From Hydractinia symbiolongicarpus (taxonomy: Eukaryota > Cnidaria > Hydrozoa > Anthoathecata > Hydractiniidae): a stretch of DNA of 64,000 nucleotides. A program made the position numbers and the translations under genes. Positions 9,957-20,364 of this stretch are shown here, piece after piece. Position 1 is the first letter of the stretch. Each line of letters starts with the position of its first letter. Below the pieces are notes generated by a model, which had not been told where the DNA came from, searched no databases, and worked only from the letters and a program-made list of their open reading frames with translations. The stretch spans positions 15,663,501 to 15,727,500 of the forward strand of contig NC_079881.1 of NCBI RefSeq assembly GCF_029227915.1, written 5' to 3'.

Positions 9957-12144
9957 TGTCGGTATTCACGATAGTCTGAATGACAACCCAACATTCTTAG
10001 AAAATGAAGATCCTAAAATTTTATTAAAACTTTTTGTGGAAGAACTGGAAAAAAGGCGCGCTCTTATCGTCGCCAAAGTGAAAATAATGTACCCGAGACC
10101 TACAGATTTCGACATGCTTCCCAAAAAACCCAGGATGCGTGGAACGAATGGGTGAATCAGGTAGCACTGATTGGTTTCAACAGTGGAAAACATGATCTGA
10201 ATATGATCAAGCGCTACCCTGTCAAACAAATAACGAAAAACGAAAGCGAAAAGATCAAGGTTGTACAGAAGGATAACAACTATATGTTCGTGACAACATC
10301 AAAATTTCTTTGATATTATGAATTTCCTCGCTCCTGGCATGAGCTACGACAGATGGTGCAAATCTCTCGAATGTTAGCTCGAAAAGCTCGTATTCCCATA
10401 CGAATGGGAATACGATTAACGAGTTACAACAAGGTGAACCATGTTGGACCTGTCGCTCACGATGCTTTTTATAGCCGATTAAGCGGTAAAAATATGCTAT
10501 CACCCAAAATGATTACGAAGCATTCTGCGCTGAATTCTATAATCGAGGCTGCGCGACAATGATGGACTGGTTGCGCGAATGCAACATGGCAGACGTAGAA
10601 CCCTTCATCTAAGCGATTGATAAGACAAGACAGCATAATTATGGAGATGATAAAAAATGCAGTCAGTATTCCGGGCGTGTCGATGCGTTATGTGCTGAAA
10701 ACTTAGAAGGGCTCTAAAACTAAACTGTAAGGTAGAGCTCTATGCACCAGGTGAACCTTGTAAGCATAAATGTGAAGAAGACTGTTACAGCAAGATCTGC
10801 AAGAAATGTAAAAAGGTACAGAAAGCTTGTACGAAATGTACAAACAATGCGGCTTACGAGCTGCTACAAACGGGTATGATAGGAGGTCCTGCGATCGTGT
10901 TCTGTTGTATACAACAAAGCCAAAACGTGCATGACTATCTTGGGGCTAGAAGCAAATATGTTGTACCCAAGCACCTTGTTGCAAGACTTCCCTTGCGGTA
11001 AGGAAAAATTGATCAAGATTGCTGAGCCGAAATCGCAGGATATCATTGAGGAACTAACACGAGATGTGCAAGCAGGCTCGCTGTTTGGGTTTGCCCAAGT
11101 TAACATTGAAGTGCCCGCGGATGAGAAAATGTGTGAGAAATTCTCCGAGATGTCGCCTCTATTTGTAGTAAAAGAGATACCCGATGAAGCAATTCCGCAG
11201 CATATGCACCCGTACTTGACATCGACAGGTCGTAAACGTGTTCCTGGTACACGTAAGCTCCTTGGGATGATGAAAGCAGAAAAAATCCTGCTATATACGC
11301 CTGTTTTAAAAGGGTACCTGGATCATGGGTTGAAAGTGGCAGCCATCCACCAAATTCTCAAGTATAAGCGAGGTAAACCGTTCGCTTGGTTTCCTTAAGA
11401 GGTTGCGGCTGCTCGTAGGGAAGCAAATAAATATCAAAATAAAAAGATTTCGGGTGAGACATAAAAACTTAAAAGAAACTCCTTTTTTTATAAGATAATT
11501 GAAGATATCGCAAGGCGTGTAAATACAATGTTCACGAGTAACGAAAAGAAGGTTGATCGAGCGATGAGATCTCCATATTTCGAAGACTTAGAGCCGATAG
11601 GCAATGCCTATGAGATCAGAAACGGGAAGCACAAGTGTAGCATTGACAGAGCTTGCCAATGCGGGATCGCAGTATACCAGTTGGCTAGCTACGCGTGCTT
11701 GAATTTTACTACGATTTCCTGGATAACTATGTAGATCGTCAAGACTTCGAATACATCTATATGGATACAGACTCTGCTTATTTTGCCATCTCCGGAGAAG
11801 AATTGCAAGATGTGGTGCGTACTGAGCTGCTCGAGGAGTACGACGAAGATGTGGTAACTGGCTTGTTACAGACGATGAATCAAAGAGGACAGGATGTCTG
11901 TTTAAACCTGAGTTTATCGGCACAAGAATGGTTGCATTGACAGCAAAATGCTATTCCGTGGAAGGTAAAAAAGGTACAAAGTTTTCATGCAAAGGCAAGC
12001 TTAGACACTCGGAAAAACACAGGTTTCCGGGTACACAATCAGGGGATGATCACGTACGAACAAAACAAGCTAGGGTTCTCAGCGTTCTACGACAAGCGTC
12101 GCATCTTAGAGGATGGTGTGCATACGGTGCCTTTGAAGTTGTAA
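9957..12144 (+). pseudogene. polB: Polinton B DNA polymerase B, second lineage, N-terminally truncated and frameshifted
   Basis: A family B polymerase clearly distinct from that of element A. The reading frame can be followed from GIHDSLND at about 9960. Exonuclease region motif GFNSGKHDLNMIKRY is at about 10168-10215. A Cys/His-rich block (CKHKCEEDC...CKKC...CTKC) is at about 10755-10845. Palm motif A reads LEANMLYP (about 10943), with Glu where Asp is expected. Then IGRKRVPGTRKLLGMMK-like sequence (about 11225-11275), the motif B region NSFFYKIIED (about 11475-11505) and motif C YMDTDS (about 11760). The end is near KLGFSAFYDKRR and a TAA at 12142. The exonuclease I part is missing and several stops and frameshifts interrupt it. 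Replicative role in the element; now dead. Confidence 0.82.
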
Positions 12145-12270
12145 GCGCGTCCAATAGATTTTGTGTCTGCTGCTGAGGCATACACAAAATGTAATATTGC
12201 AATAATTTTATACTTAATGATTTTTTATTCATTTTATTTATTTTATAAATTTTCACCTATAATAAAAAAG

Positions 12271-12756
12271 ATGACGGAGTTAAATGATTTTCTTATTGAC
12301 ATTGATACCACGCAAAAAACAGAACAAGATAAACGTAAGTATCTGCGTGACAACCTCTCAAAAGTACCTAGTAAAACACCATGGACTGTTGAAAGATTAA
12401 ATAAGGTTTCCGATAAAGTAATTGAGGAACTATGGTGGTAAAATAATAGGGTAAATAAATATTTATTATCAAAATATTCAGGTGTTGATAATTTTCATAG
12501 CATGATGAGTGATGTAAATTCGAGTTATTTAATTAAAAACTCGGCATGTGAATATTTGGGAAATTTAGCGCCGAATTTTAATGGTCACACAGCTATGGAG
12601 ATATTGATTCGCATCTATATGAAAAATGCGGATTTTATCTTGCCCCTGTATCGTTATTCTGTACAATTTTTAAACATCTCGATTGGGAAACTTTTGATCA
12701 AATTTCAAAAGGGAGACAAACTAGAAAAAATAGTTCTAATGAGACTGATATTTTGA
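12271..12756 (+). pseudogene. Polinton B protein of unknown function with one in-frame stop
   Basis: Begins MTELNDFLIDIDTTQKTEQD, then a conserved-looking KVPSKTPWTVERLNKVSDKV stretch. A TAA at 12439-12441 interrupts it and the same frame continues to 12756. It holds the position just after the polymerase that 1949-2795 holds in element A, but similarity between the two is weak. The C-terminal part is hydrophobic and Ile-rich. No function assigned. Confidence 0.5.
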
Positions 12757-12783
12757 ATAGGACTGATATTTTGAATAAAATAA

Positions 12784-13153
12784 ATGAGTGAGGATAAATT
12801 GGAACCAAAACAAGTTATTACGAAGAAAAATGAAGGTCGTGTTGCCGCTGGAAAAAGACTTGCCGAATGGAACCGCAAGAACAACGAGAATTTGCATAAG
12901 AACAAAAGCGAAAGTGGTCAACTACCTAAAGGTAGTACTTCAACAAGTACATCAGCAAGTACCTCACCAAGTACTTCAAGCGCTATGTTAGGAACGACAG
13001 GCCGTAACGGTAATTGTTGTAGGCGTTGGTGTTCGGCATAAATTTTTTAAACAACAAAAACAGCAGCAGCAGCAACCTGAAAAATCATCAGAGCAGCTGC
13101 CTTTCGAAAAAAAAGTTCAACCTAAAAAAATAGACATTTTTCACATGCGCTAA
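12784..13153 (+). pseudogene. Polinton B small TM protein with KRLAEWNR motif, frameshifted
   Basis: The start context is AATAAATGAGTG. The N-terminus ITKKNEGRVAAGKRLAEWNR matches the element A homologue at 1566-1914. A Ser/Thr repeat linker follows (STSTSTSASTSPSTSS). A frameshift near 13000 moves the Val/Gly-rich membrane segment and the Gln-rich tail into the next frame, ending IDIFHMR at 13153. Function unknown. Confidence 0.65.
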
Positions 13154-13164
13154 CTATATAATAA

Positions 13165-13401
13165 ATGACTTCTAAAAAGTATCAGAAAGAAGTCGTAGAT
13201 TCTCTATGGGAATCTGCCCGTTTAGTATCGTACACTATACTGTTAGCGCTGAGTGCAAAAAAGATGTTAGAAGGTTCTAGGCCAAGAGCCAAAATGGACA
13301 TGGAGGATGGACCGAAGCTCGGCGGATATATGACGGGCGCAATTTTGTTTGACGACTATGCAATAAAACAAGGATGGTATAAACGTTCCCTAACGCATTA
13401 G
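13165..13401 (+). CDS. Small hydrophobic Polinton B protein
   Basis: An uninterrupted 78-residue frame starting in the context ATAATAAATGAC. One hydrophobic helix (SYTILLALSAKKML) is followed by an amphipathic region and the KQGWY end. It has the same size and place as 1303-1542 in element A. Possibly a membrane or capsid-associated protein. Confidence 0.55.
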   Translation: MTSKKYQKEVVDSLWESARLVSYTILLALSAKKMLEGSRPRAKMDMEDGPKLGGYMTGAILFDDYAIKQGWYKRSLTH

Positions 13402-13402
13402 C

Positions 13403-13751
13403 ATGTCCCGGGTCTAACTTTCTATTTAGCAAGCTTCGGGTAAATGACGAAGAAGAGAGAAAGAGGCACGACAGGGCCATAGAACAACTACAAGCTGCGC
13501 AAGCACAGTGGGTACGTGATAGGCAATCTAAAATTGATTGGTATAATTAGCAAAAACAACTTAAACAGCAGGCAGGTGAAGATTTGAAAGAATTTGACGA
13601 AGGGATGCGAGAATATTATATTGCTTCCCTCAATAATGGCCCTAAACCTTCCGACTTTTATGTACCCTCCCAAGAACACAAGACCGGCGAATTTACCTTC
13701 ATTGCAGGGTCCCTAGCTCTTCTAGGGCTTGCTGTGTATAAATACTTGTAA
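13403..13751 (+). pseudogene. Polinton B coiled-coil protein with C-terminal TM segment
   Basis: Coding-like sequence from VNDEEERKRHDRAIEQLQ through a Gln/Ala-rich coiled coil, one in-frame stop after KIDWYN (about 13549), then EFDEGMREYYIAS and PKPSDFYVPSQEHKTGEF. It ends in a hydrophobic tail FIAGSLALLGLAVYKYL with a TAA at 13749. The start is not certain because a frameshift follows ATG 13403. A tail-anchored structural protein is plausible. Confidence 0.55.
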
Positions 13752-13752
13752 T

Positions 13753-13773
13753 AAGTCGCAGACTGCACTAGCA
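13753..13773. repeat. Left arm of a 21-bp inverted repeat flanking the integrase-BRO cassette
   Basis: AAGTCGCAGACTGCACTAGC is matched in inverted orientation at 15990-16010 with two mismatches over 21 bp. It lies 39 bp before the integrase start. Confidence 0.7.
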
Positions 13774-13811
13774 TAAAAAAGAAAAGCACACCTTTTTGAC
13801 ATGTAATAAAC

Positions 13812-14808
13812 ATGTCAAAATATATTGTCACAGAAAAAGAGGCAGAAAAACTAAGCAGCATTTACTATAAACCGGAACATATTTGGATTGGACGAAAAGC
13901 TATTAAACTACTATCTGAGAAGAGTATATTATCACGTAAAAGAGTCGTACATTGGTTATCCCGCCACCTCCAATGGCTACGACACATTCGGGGCCAAAAA
14001 AGATTGATTATCCACATTTAACATTACAAAACCAAATGAAATGCACCAGTTTGATCTATTGTACATGCCACACAGCAAACTATATGGCAACACGTACAAG
14101 TATATCCTGACGGGCATCGATGTAGCTTCACATTACCAGGTTGCAAGACCATTGCGTACAAAAAAAGCTGTAGATGTCGCGGAGAAGATCAAAGATATAT
14201 ATAAAGCAGGTTCTCTGCATTATCCCGAAACCTTCCGTGCGATAACGGTTCAGAATTTAAATCAGATGTAACAAAAGGTAAAGGGGTGGAGATTAAACGA
14301 GCTACAACGAAATATTATCACACCTTTACAGCCTTTGTAGAATCCTATAACAAAGTGGTTGCGGAGAGACATTTCAAACTTCAAGATGCACAAAAGTTAG
14401 TCACTAAGGACCTAAGTAAAATATGGGTGCAAAACCTGTATCATACAGTGGAGAATTTCAACAATTCCGAGACTGCAATGATCGGCATGAAACCGTCAAA
14501 AGCTATCAAGTTGAAAGACGTACCACCTACGAAAAACCAAAAGTATATCCTGATGAAAAACCTTTGACTGAGGATGGTCTGTATTTATATTTGTTACAAC
14601 CTGGAGAAGAACACGGAGATGCAAGGAGACGTGCGACCGATGATTTTTGGAGCAAAGTCCCGAATAGACTTGATCGTATTGTAGCAGGCCCTAATACTCG
14701 TGTCTTGTATTATTTGATAAACGGACCTGGCCGTAGTTTCGTCGCAGAGGAATTAATGCTAATACCAGAAGATGTCGAAATACCTCCAGACTATGTGAAA
14801 GAATGGTG
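13812..14808 (+). pseudogene. Polinton B retroviral-type (DDE) integrase, frameshifted
   Basis: Polinton integrases insert the linear element into the host chromosome. The N-terminal helical region (13812-14000) leads into the catalytic core. First Asp lies in MHQFDLLYMP (about 14050), then YKYILTGIDVASHYQVA. The second Asp lies in CDNGSEFKSD (about 14240-14270), with a 1-nt frameshift just before it. The Glu lies in FVESYNKVVAERHFK (about 14335). The C-terminal part is in a third frame and ends LINGPGRSFVAEELMLIPE, like the chromo/SH3-like tail of this family. Another frame change near 14000-14035 separates the N-terminus. At least three lesions, so inactive. Confidence 0.85.
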
Positions 14809-14937
14809 AAATGGTATGTTCGCGTTACTGTAAAAAATATATCTTAAAAGAAAAGCAATAAAGGCCAGGCTCTGTCAGTAAAACTGTGTTTTGGTGGGTG
14901 TCCAAACCTTAGAGCTTAGTGATAACGTCACCTAACC

Positions 14938-15703
14938 GCATTTTTTACTTCTCGCAAATCACAAGAGTTACAAGAATAATAGTCTTCCAGTGCCGGAAAA
15001 CCTAAATCATACAAGTCATCTCGAGTAAGGTCGATAAGTCTGAAATATCATTGATACCACTCCACATGCCCATCCTCTTCAAATCTATTAAAGGCGTGCA
15101 TAACGTTGGGATTATCTATGACAACAATCTCTTCAGAGTTCGGAAAGTTGTCACTGAACCATCGTCGTTTTTTTAAGGGGGGGGGGGGGGGGGGGGGGGG
15201 ATAGCACCTCTCTGAATACGTGCACAATAGTATAACAGATGATGATGATAATCGTCGTTCTGTGTGCTATACTTGCGATAAATCATAATCACGTTATCGT
15301 TCCTAGAATCTTGCGCACGTGGAACTTACTTTTGTCGAAGCACTGTAATTTCTGGGCTATGTACTGCAAGTTATCGGTCTTTATCTTCAAGGTCATCCTC
15401 CAGATCCAGAAGTGGTCTATCTCTATCTTCAAGATCATCTTCGAGGATTGCCAGAGCCGTATCTTTTTCTTCAATGGCTTGATCTCGCTTCTTAAGCTCA
15501 TTTTGGAATTTTTTAACACCTTTTTGCGTAAGCCACCTGGTACGTTCTGCTATCTTCGGTTTTCTAAAACGGCGCACAATCTCTAAAGCACCGTCGAATG
15601 TGACGAAGACAACGTGCGGGTTTCTACATCTTCCAAGGAGGCCCAACCTATGGGCCACTACTATTTCGGACCTGGTAGCTAAAAACATTGAAGGTATCGC
15701 CAT
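14938..15703 (-). pseudogene. BRO/KilA-N-associated type protein with coiled coil, split by a poly-G tract
   Basis: Minus-strand sequence begins MAIPSMFLATRSEI, then LTQKGVKKFQNELKKRDQA, a coiled coil with repeated LEDDLEDRDR units (about 15450-15370), then DNVIMIYRKYSTQND and YYCARIQR. A 24-base G run at 15177-15200 (C run on this strand) shifts the frame. Coding resumes with RRWFSDNFPNSEE, HAFNRFEEDGHVEWYQ, a stop, and FRLIDLTRDDLYDLG, ending at a TGA at 14938-14940. I recall this C-terminal block in BRO-like proteins of invertebrate DNA elements. The BRO-N domain itself is not clearly visible, so the name is tentative. Confidence 0.55.
15177..15200. repeat. Poly-G tract, 24 bases
   Basis: Uninterrupted G homopolymer inside the BRO-like gene. 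It could be G-quadruplex forming, a replication-slippage expansion, or an assembly error. It breaks the reading frame. Confidence 0.9.
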
Positions 15704-15716
15704 ATTTTTAACTTTT

Positions 15717-16008
15717 TCAATCCCTAAGAATCTCCCGAGATAAACACGCTAGAAATGGGATTCTCATGGGAGTCTCAATGGCTCCGGCAGGTATGGCGTT
15801 TAACAGGACAAGTTGAGAAGACTTTTTTATCTTGTTAATTTTTTTTAGTTTCCCTCCATCCCAAAATTTTTTTGCCGATATCCAAGACAAAAAAAAAGAA
15901 TGAGGAAATATTTTCCCCATTATGAACCGACGGTTTCACGCTTCTCAACCGGTCCTTGTATTTCTTTGGAACATGTGCCCGAACCGCCGTACTAGCGCAG
16001 TCTGCGAC
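15717..16008 (-). pseudogene. Coding-like fragment upstream of the BRO-like gene
   Basis: From about 16003 the minus strand reads ADCASTAVRAHVPKKYKDR and continues in frame toward VHNGENISSF. The next frame, with ATG at 15920, contains WDGGKLKKINKIKKSSQLV and GAIETPMRIPF, ending at 15717. Low-complexity A runs cause the frame change. It may be the N-terminal part of the BRO-like gene or a separate short gene. I do not recognise a family. Confidence 0.35.
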
Positions 16009-16010
16009 TT
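15990..16010. repeat. Right arm of the 21-bp inverted repeat
   Basis: Inverted match to 13753-13773. It lies between the BRO-side fragment and the C-terminus of the ATPase gene. On the minus strand it sits directly upstream of the BRO-side genes. Confidence 0.7.
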
Positions 16011-16045
16011 TTTTTGTGGACCAAATCGATCCATAAAATCACCAT

Positions 16046-16627
16046 TCACTCGAGAATTTTATAGTTTCTAGGGTGCTCTAACCTAATATACAAGCACGCA
16101 TGTTTTGATTCTTCCAGTTGTGCCTTGATATCTTCCCAATCACTGATCATATTAGTTTCTTCATCGATAAGCCTCATATCTGACCGCTCATATGGGTACC
16201 AGCTGTATTTTTTGTCTTCGAAGATTTTTTGGTAGGGCTGTGTAGGACTGGGTTAATAACCATAGGCTATGCTTTCGATGTCTACCTGAAACAGCTAGCT
16301 CAAGCAAGGACTGTCTTTTTTATTCAGATTTTCGTCTGCTATACAGTCGTCGATAACGAACAGAGTATATGCGCCAGCTAGCAGCTACGATAATTTTTCA
16401 ATCCATACAAAAAGCTGGTCCTTGGGATTAATCAAGCACACGTAGTCATCTTGGCAAAGCGAGGATCTCTCGAGGTACGTGCTATTCCATCGTATAGTCG
16501 GGCAAAGGGTAATCATATTGTGGAAGTGCTTCCTGTATTCAGTCTCGAGTAGATCAAGGACACATTTAGAATTACCACATCCCGTTGGTCCTGTAAATAT
16601 TGCAGTATGTAAATCTAAAACAATCAT
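16046..16627 (-). pseudogene. Polinton B FtsK/HerA-type packaging ATPase, broken
   Basis: Homologue of 119-718. Walker A reads GPTGCGNS, where the family Lys is replaced by Asn, as directly read near 16580-16595. CPTIRWNSTYLE and the Walker B region LFVIDDCIADE follow. A TAG stop lies at about 16385, and further stops and frame changes occur in the GRHKK-equivalent region. The C-terminus reads KHACLYIRLE. The ATG overlaps the capsid stop (AATAAATGA), implying coordinated expression of capsid and packaging motor. Lost Walker A Lys and stops make it inactive. Confidence 0.8.
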
Positions 16628-17881
16628 TTATTCAAAACGTAATACTCAACAGAATGATATCTACCATCAAAGATATTTAACTGAGCATCGCTCAGAAAAT
16701 ACACATAACATTTAATATTACCCGCGCAGTCGGCCTTCTTAGTCATATGCAGAGCGATGCCGTCACTCAAGCGTTTTAAGAGGTCTCCCACTACCATGCA
16801 GTACATGATTAGGAGATGATCGGATATCGACAAAAAGCGTATATCTCTCATAAACTGTCCTATCGTAACGTCAAAGTCACTAAAGAGGTTTACAATTTGC
16901 TCGTTGTGATCTTTCCCAAGCATCCCGTGCGAGTAGAGTTCATTAGGCTCACCCTCGACAGTAATTGATTTTTTTTCAATTTTGGGGTTGTAAAATACTT
17001 CGTTAATACCGCTATATGGTTTGACCTTCGAGGGGTCTACGAACAGCAGTAAAACCACTTTCAAACTCTTCGCAGGCGTATCAATTTGGAGATTATAGGT
17101 CGTCTCATCTTTTTTTATAGTGATCACCTTACTGCGCAATACTCTTTCGAAAGGTAGTGCTAAGCGACTGTACCGGGATACCATAGCACTTGCAAGTTCC
17201 TCATTATTAACCTCGTCGAGTTCTAGAGAGATTTTACTAATTTTGTAAGTAGCATTCGCAGGCTTTGCTGCCGTAGATCCTGAAGCTGCTGTACCTGCAT
17301 CTGTGATGACTGAAGAATACGATGCAAAATGGAGAACAAATTGCAGCCTGCCGTGTAATCCAGATTGGTTAAACGCAGGTGTCTAGTTAATTCAAACATT
17401 TTTCCAAGGTGGACACAAAATATATTTCCGTAGGCTGCGGCAATTGCCTTTTCTTCGTCATCCCCCACATGATCTCCAGGGCGCGGATACCATCCTTTGG
17501 ATTGATACCTTCTTGAATCAAGTTGTTTTCAAAGTCAAATTTCGGTAACTACGACAGCCAGCACATTATTATCATTGATGCTTTGAACCTCATTACTATT
17601 CAGTGTGATTTTTAGGTTCTGTACCAGACTCTTGCCGATATTTGAAACAATAGTACGCTTCGTATTGGTGCCGGTCAACTCCAGATCAAACAATAATCGA
17701 AGGCTTTCAGAAAAAATGACATCGTTATGTCCCATGCTTGGGATATCCACATAGAGGTCCTTATTCTGATTGATAGTACCCGGGAGGTGGCTCACCTTTA
17801 CACGCAGCTTTTTCCCTTTCATGCCAAGCATCGTTTTAACCTCCGCGTAGGGATCGAGCTTATTTTAAATATATTACTCAT
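16624..17881 (-). pseudogene. Polinton B major capsid protein (double jelly-roll type), broken
   Basis: Three blocks in different frames. Block 1, from 17831, begins MLGMKGKKLRVKVSHLPGTI, continues with the YVDIPSMGHND stretch and ends near QSINDNNV (17535). Block 2 (17468-17223) carries YGNIFCVHLGKMFE and LFSILHRILQSSQMQVQQL. Block 3 (17184-16624) carries SRYSRLALPFERVLR, YNLQIDTPAKSLK, VFYNPKIEKKSITVEGEPN and a C-terminal block ending HSVEYYVLNK. I recognise this as the Polinton/adintovirus-like capsid from memory. The total of about 400 codons is short for the family, so internal deletions besides frameshifts are likely. The N-terminus (LDPYAEVKT) is also out of frame. Confidence 0.75.
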
Positions 17882-17918
17882 AGCTAGTTTATTATTAGAT
17901 GAATTTTGTTAAAATAAA

Positions 17919-18328
17919 ATGGATAATCTAACATATGAAGGAGACGATTTTACACCTGAGGAAAATATTCCAGATGATAGTGATGATGTATCTTTCAGTA
18001 GACCCGAGGACCTTCCTGCCCAGCCTGGCAAATATTGGAAGAGCACAGGATGTGGGAGAGTACACAATTAAGCCCGGGAGGGAAACTAAAAAAATCAGAG
18101 ATCAACGATCTTATCATCTATCTTAAGGAGACAATAGGGAAGCCAGAGGGGAATGTGAAACAATATCATAAGTTTGTAATGGAACTAGGTCGGCTTATCC
18201 TTAATGGTGAAGATATAACCGACAAAGTGTATAAACAAAAAAGCGATGGCGAGCTTAAGTTTCGTAGAGTTAGGGCGATAATAAACAAGTTAGGCGCAAA
18301 CCGTCTGGGAGCCATGGGGCTCACGTAA
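17919..18328 (+). pseudogene. Polinton B protein of unknown function, frameshifted
   Basis: Starts MDNLTYEGDDFTPEENIP after AAAATAAA and is acidic at the N-terminus. Near 18060 it shifts frame into KKSEINDLIIYLKETIGKPE, then LGRLILNGEDITDKVYKQK and RAIINKLGANRLGAMGL, ending at 18328. It is divergent from the capsid gene, with 38 bp between the two starts, so the pair probably shared a bidirectional promoter. Function unknown; likely a virion or replication accessory protein. Confidence 0.55.
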
Positions 18329-18358
18329 TATAGTAAGCGTAACAAAGGTAGCAAAACA

Positions 18359-19158
18359 ATGGCTCAAAAACTCCAGAACGAGATTGTTCACATCGAGGAT
18401 AACGCGGACGATATAGATATGGTTCCACTCCTCGAGAATGTTTTAGATGAAACGGGGAGCCTTCTATCGGAGACTTTCTTTGGCGGCGAAACCATTACGG
18501 AACGTGAAAGTAGAGGGCTCAACCTCGAAATTTAAACAGTGAGGGGGGAACTTGAAAAACTTGAAAAGTAAAATGATTTTTTATGATGGTGAAATAAAGA
18601 AACTTGAGGCAAAGAAAGCGCAGCCTGGAGTATCTGAACAACTGCAAGAGATTTGGAACAAAGACATTGAACAGCTACAAGTTTAAAAAAAAGCAGCACA
18701 GGAGGCTCATGACTTACTATCATCCAAGATTCAAGGTCAACTCACTGCTATTAAGGAAACGCTGATGAAAATGGTGGAAGATAATACATCTCTCACTGAA
18801 AAACTTAAAATCTTGTTCAATGAGCAGGGGATCACTATAACAAGCATCGTTTCAGCTGTTGATTTACTCATATCCACCATTGTGCTAGCAGTGGCAGACG
18901 GAATATCGAGTGCTGCAGCGGGAACTGGTGGAGGTAGTAAAAATTTTGTACAAAAACAGCTTGAAAAACTTTTTAAAATATTTAGCAGGAAAAGTAGGTG
19001 CTGCATTACCTGGAATCATAAGGACAGTAGTCTCCTTCTTTTTCAGAGTGGCGGCAAAAGTTGTTGAATTTGCAGCCAAGCATCTATACATTGCGATTAC
19101 CGGTGCTGTTGCTATTGTTGTAGGCTACATGGGTAGTGGCAAGGGTAAAATATCGTAG
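18359..19158 (+). pseudogene. Polinton B coiled-coil membrane protein, several stops
   Basis: Begins MAQKLQNEIVHIEDNADDID, with LSETFFGGETITERESRGLN, then a coiled coil (KKLEAKKAQPGVSEQLQEI and on). The C-terminus has three hydrophobic segments: ISTIVLAVADGI, LPGIIRTVVSFFFRVAAKVV and YIAITGAVAIVVGYMG. Stops at about 18535 and 18685 and a frame change near 18960 interrupt it. The architecture suggests a membrane-active or minor virion protein; this is inference from composition only. Confidence 0.55.
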
Positions 19159-19245
19159 AATCTCACACTTTGCGATAATCGCTCAATACCAATGCGGGTT
19201 AGGCCCTGGCTTTTTTCAATAATCTAGCGACTCCACAAGTCCTAA

Positions 19246-19800
19246 TCAAGTTGGCTTGGACCTGATAGTCCAGGATAGTCCTTGGATAGTCCTTGGGTGA
19301 AGTTGCCAAGTACTGAAAATGCTTTCGTTTCTCCACTCCTGCTCAATACCAGGTACCCCAAGCTCGCGAGCTAGCTTTTGGTTAAATGGATTGTTTAAAC
19401 GTCGAAATCTTGCTGAAACAGGTAGTGTTATTTCTAGTTTGGATAAAATTTTACGTATTTGAAAATAGGTGTAAAAGCGATACACTGCACGAACCATGGG
19501 CAACTCAGCGTTTAGAAGTTGCATGGATATACCGCAGGCAGACGTTGCACAGTAAGAAGCAAAATTGAGTTGTGTAGACTAGAGGCTAAAGGGGTAGCTG
19601 TTCCACTCCTTCACTAGTAAGATAGTACTAGAATGTAATTCATAGTCGACAAAGATGTCTGGAAATTTTACAGTGAAAGAGGACCTCTATCATCAATAAC
19701 TATGTTCTGCACCGTAAGGACATTCCCCTTATATCCAACCTTATCACCAAGTGGGCCTGTGGACGATACTTTGCAGGATGAAAGTAGGTCTATAGATTAA
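19246..19800 (-). pseudogene. Polinton B protein of unknown function, broken
   Basis: The C-terminal part (19524-19246) is open: LNAELPMVRAVYRFYTYFQI, RKILSKLEITLPVSARFRRL, then KLARELGVPGIEQEWRNESI. Upstream, in another frame near 19780-19680, SSTGPLGDKVGYKGNVLTVQ and NIVIDDRGPLSL read like the N-terminal part, followed by a stop. It is tail-to-tail with the coiled-coil gene. Known Polinton minor capsid and protease genes were not otherwise found, so this could be one of them, but no diagnostic motif is visible. Confidence 0.45.
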
Positions 19801-20330
19801 AAAAAATCGAAGAAATTGAACAGTATTTACGCAAGGAAATCAAGAAACAGGAATTACTTGCAAAAAAGTTCTAGATGCATGGCACCTGGGTTCGTTATTG
19901 TGACCATGGATTGTTCATCGTAAATGTCATTACTACAGGTATTGGAATAGTTGTATTAGCAACAGGATTTGGAGCTCCTCTAGGTATTGCTATGGGAGGT
20001 ATTTGCATTAGCTATGGGAATCAGGCAGGCTGGCCTGAGGAATGCTTCAAAAAGGCTAAATCTGGCGTTATCAGTGATTGTAAATTCAGTCTCATAATGC
20101 AGGAAAAACAGCGATATATGGTGTTAAAAGAGCAAATACGGCAACGAGTTAAACGTGTTGTTAATAACTAGTCGTTAGCCCGTGGAAAAATGCACGGGTT
20201 CGCCCATCCTTTTTATACCGCATTGGACGGACGGACGGACGTATACGGGTATTATAATATAGATATCAATGAATTGGAACGTGTTCAATTAGTTGCAAAA
20301 GGTAGACAAGAAGGTCAAGAGAAAATTTAA
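19800..20330 (+). pseudogene. Polinton B small two-TM protein interrupted by a mini-Helitron
   Basis: The frame reads KKIEEIEQYLRKEIKKQELL, a TAG at 19872-19874, then WVRYCDHGLFIVNVITTGIG, a Gly-rich membrane segment (IVVLATGFGAPLGIAMGGI), and a Lys-rich helix ending VKRVVNN at 20167. A 96-bp mini-Helitron (20168-20263) is inserted there. The frame continues uninterrupted after it for about 21 codons (INELERVQLVAKGRQEGQ...) to a TAA at 20328. Function unknown; membrane-associated. Confidence 0.6.
20168..20263 (-). mobile_element. Mini-Helitron inserted in a Polinton gene
   Basis: Read on the minus strand it starts TCTATATTATAATACCCG and ends with a hairpin (CCCGTG...CACGGG) followed by CTAG. 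It is flanked by A and T. These are the Helitron hallmarks: 5' TC, 3' hairpin plus CTRR, insertion between A and T, no target duplication. Sister copies occur at 36962-38103, 42833 and 51058. Confidence 0.85.
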
Positions 20331-20364
20331 AAAAAATTCAATCTGTACAGCATGTCAGCAGTAC

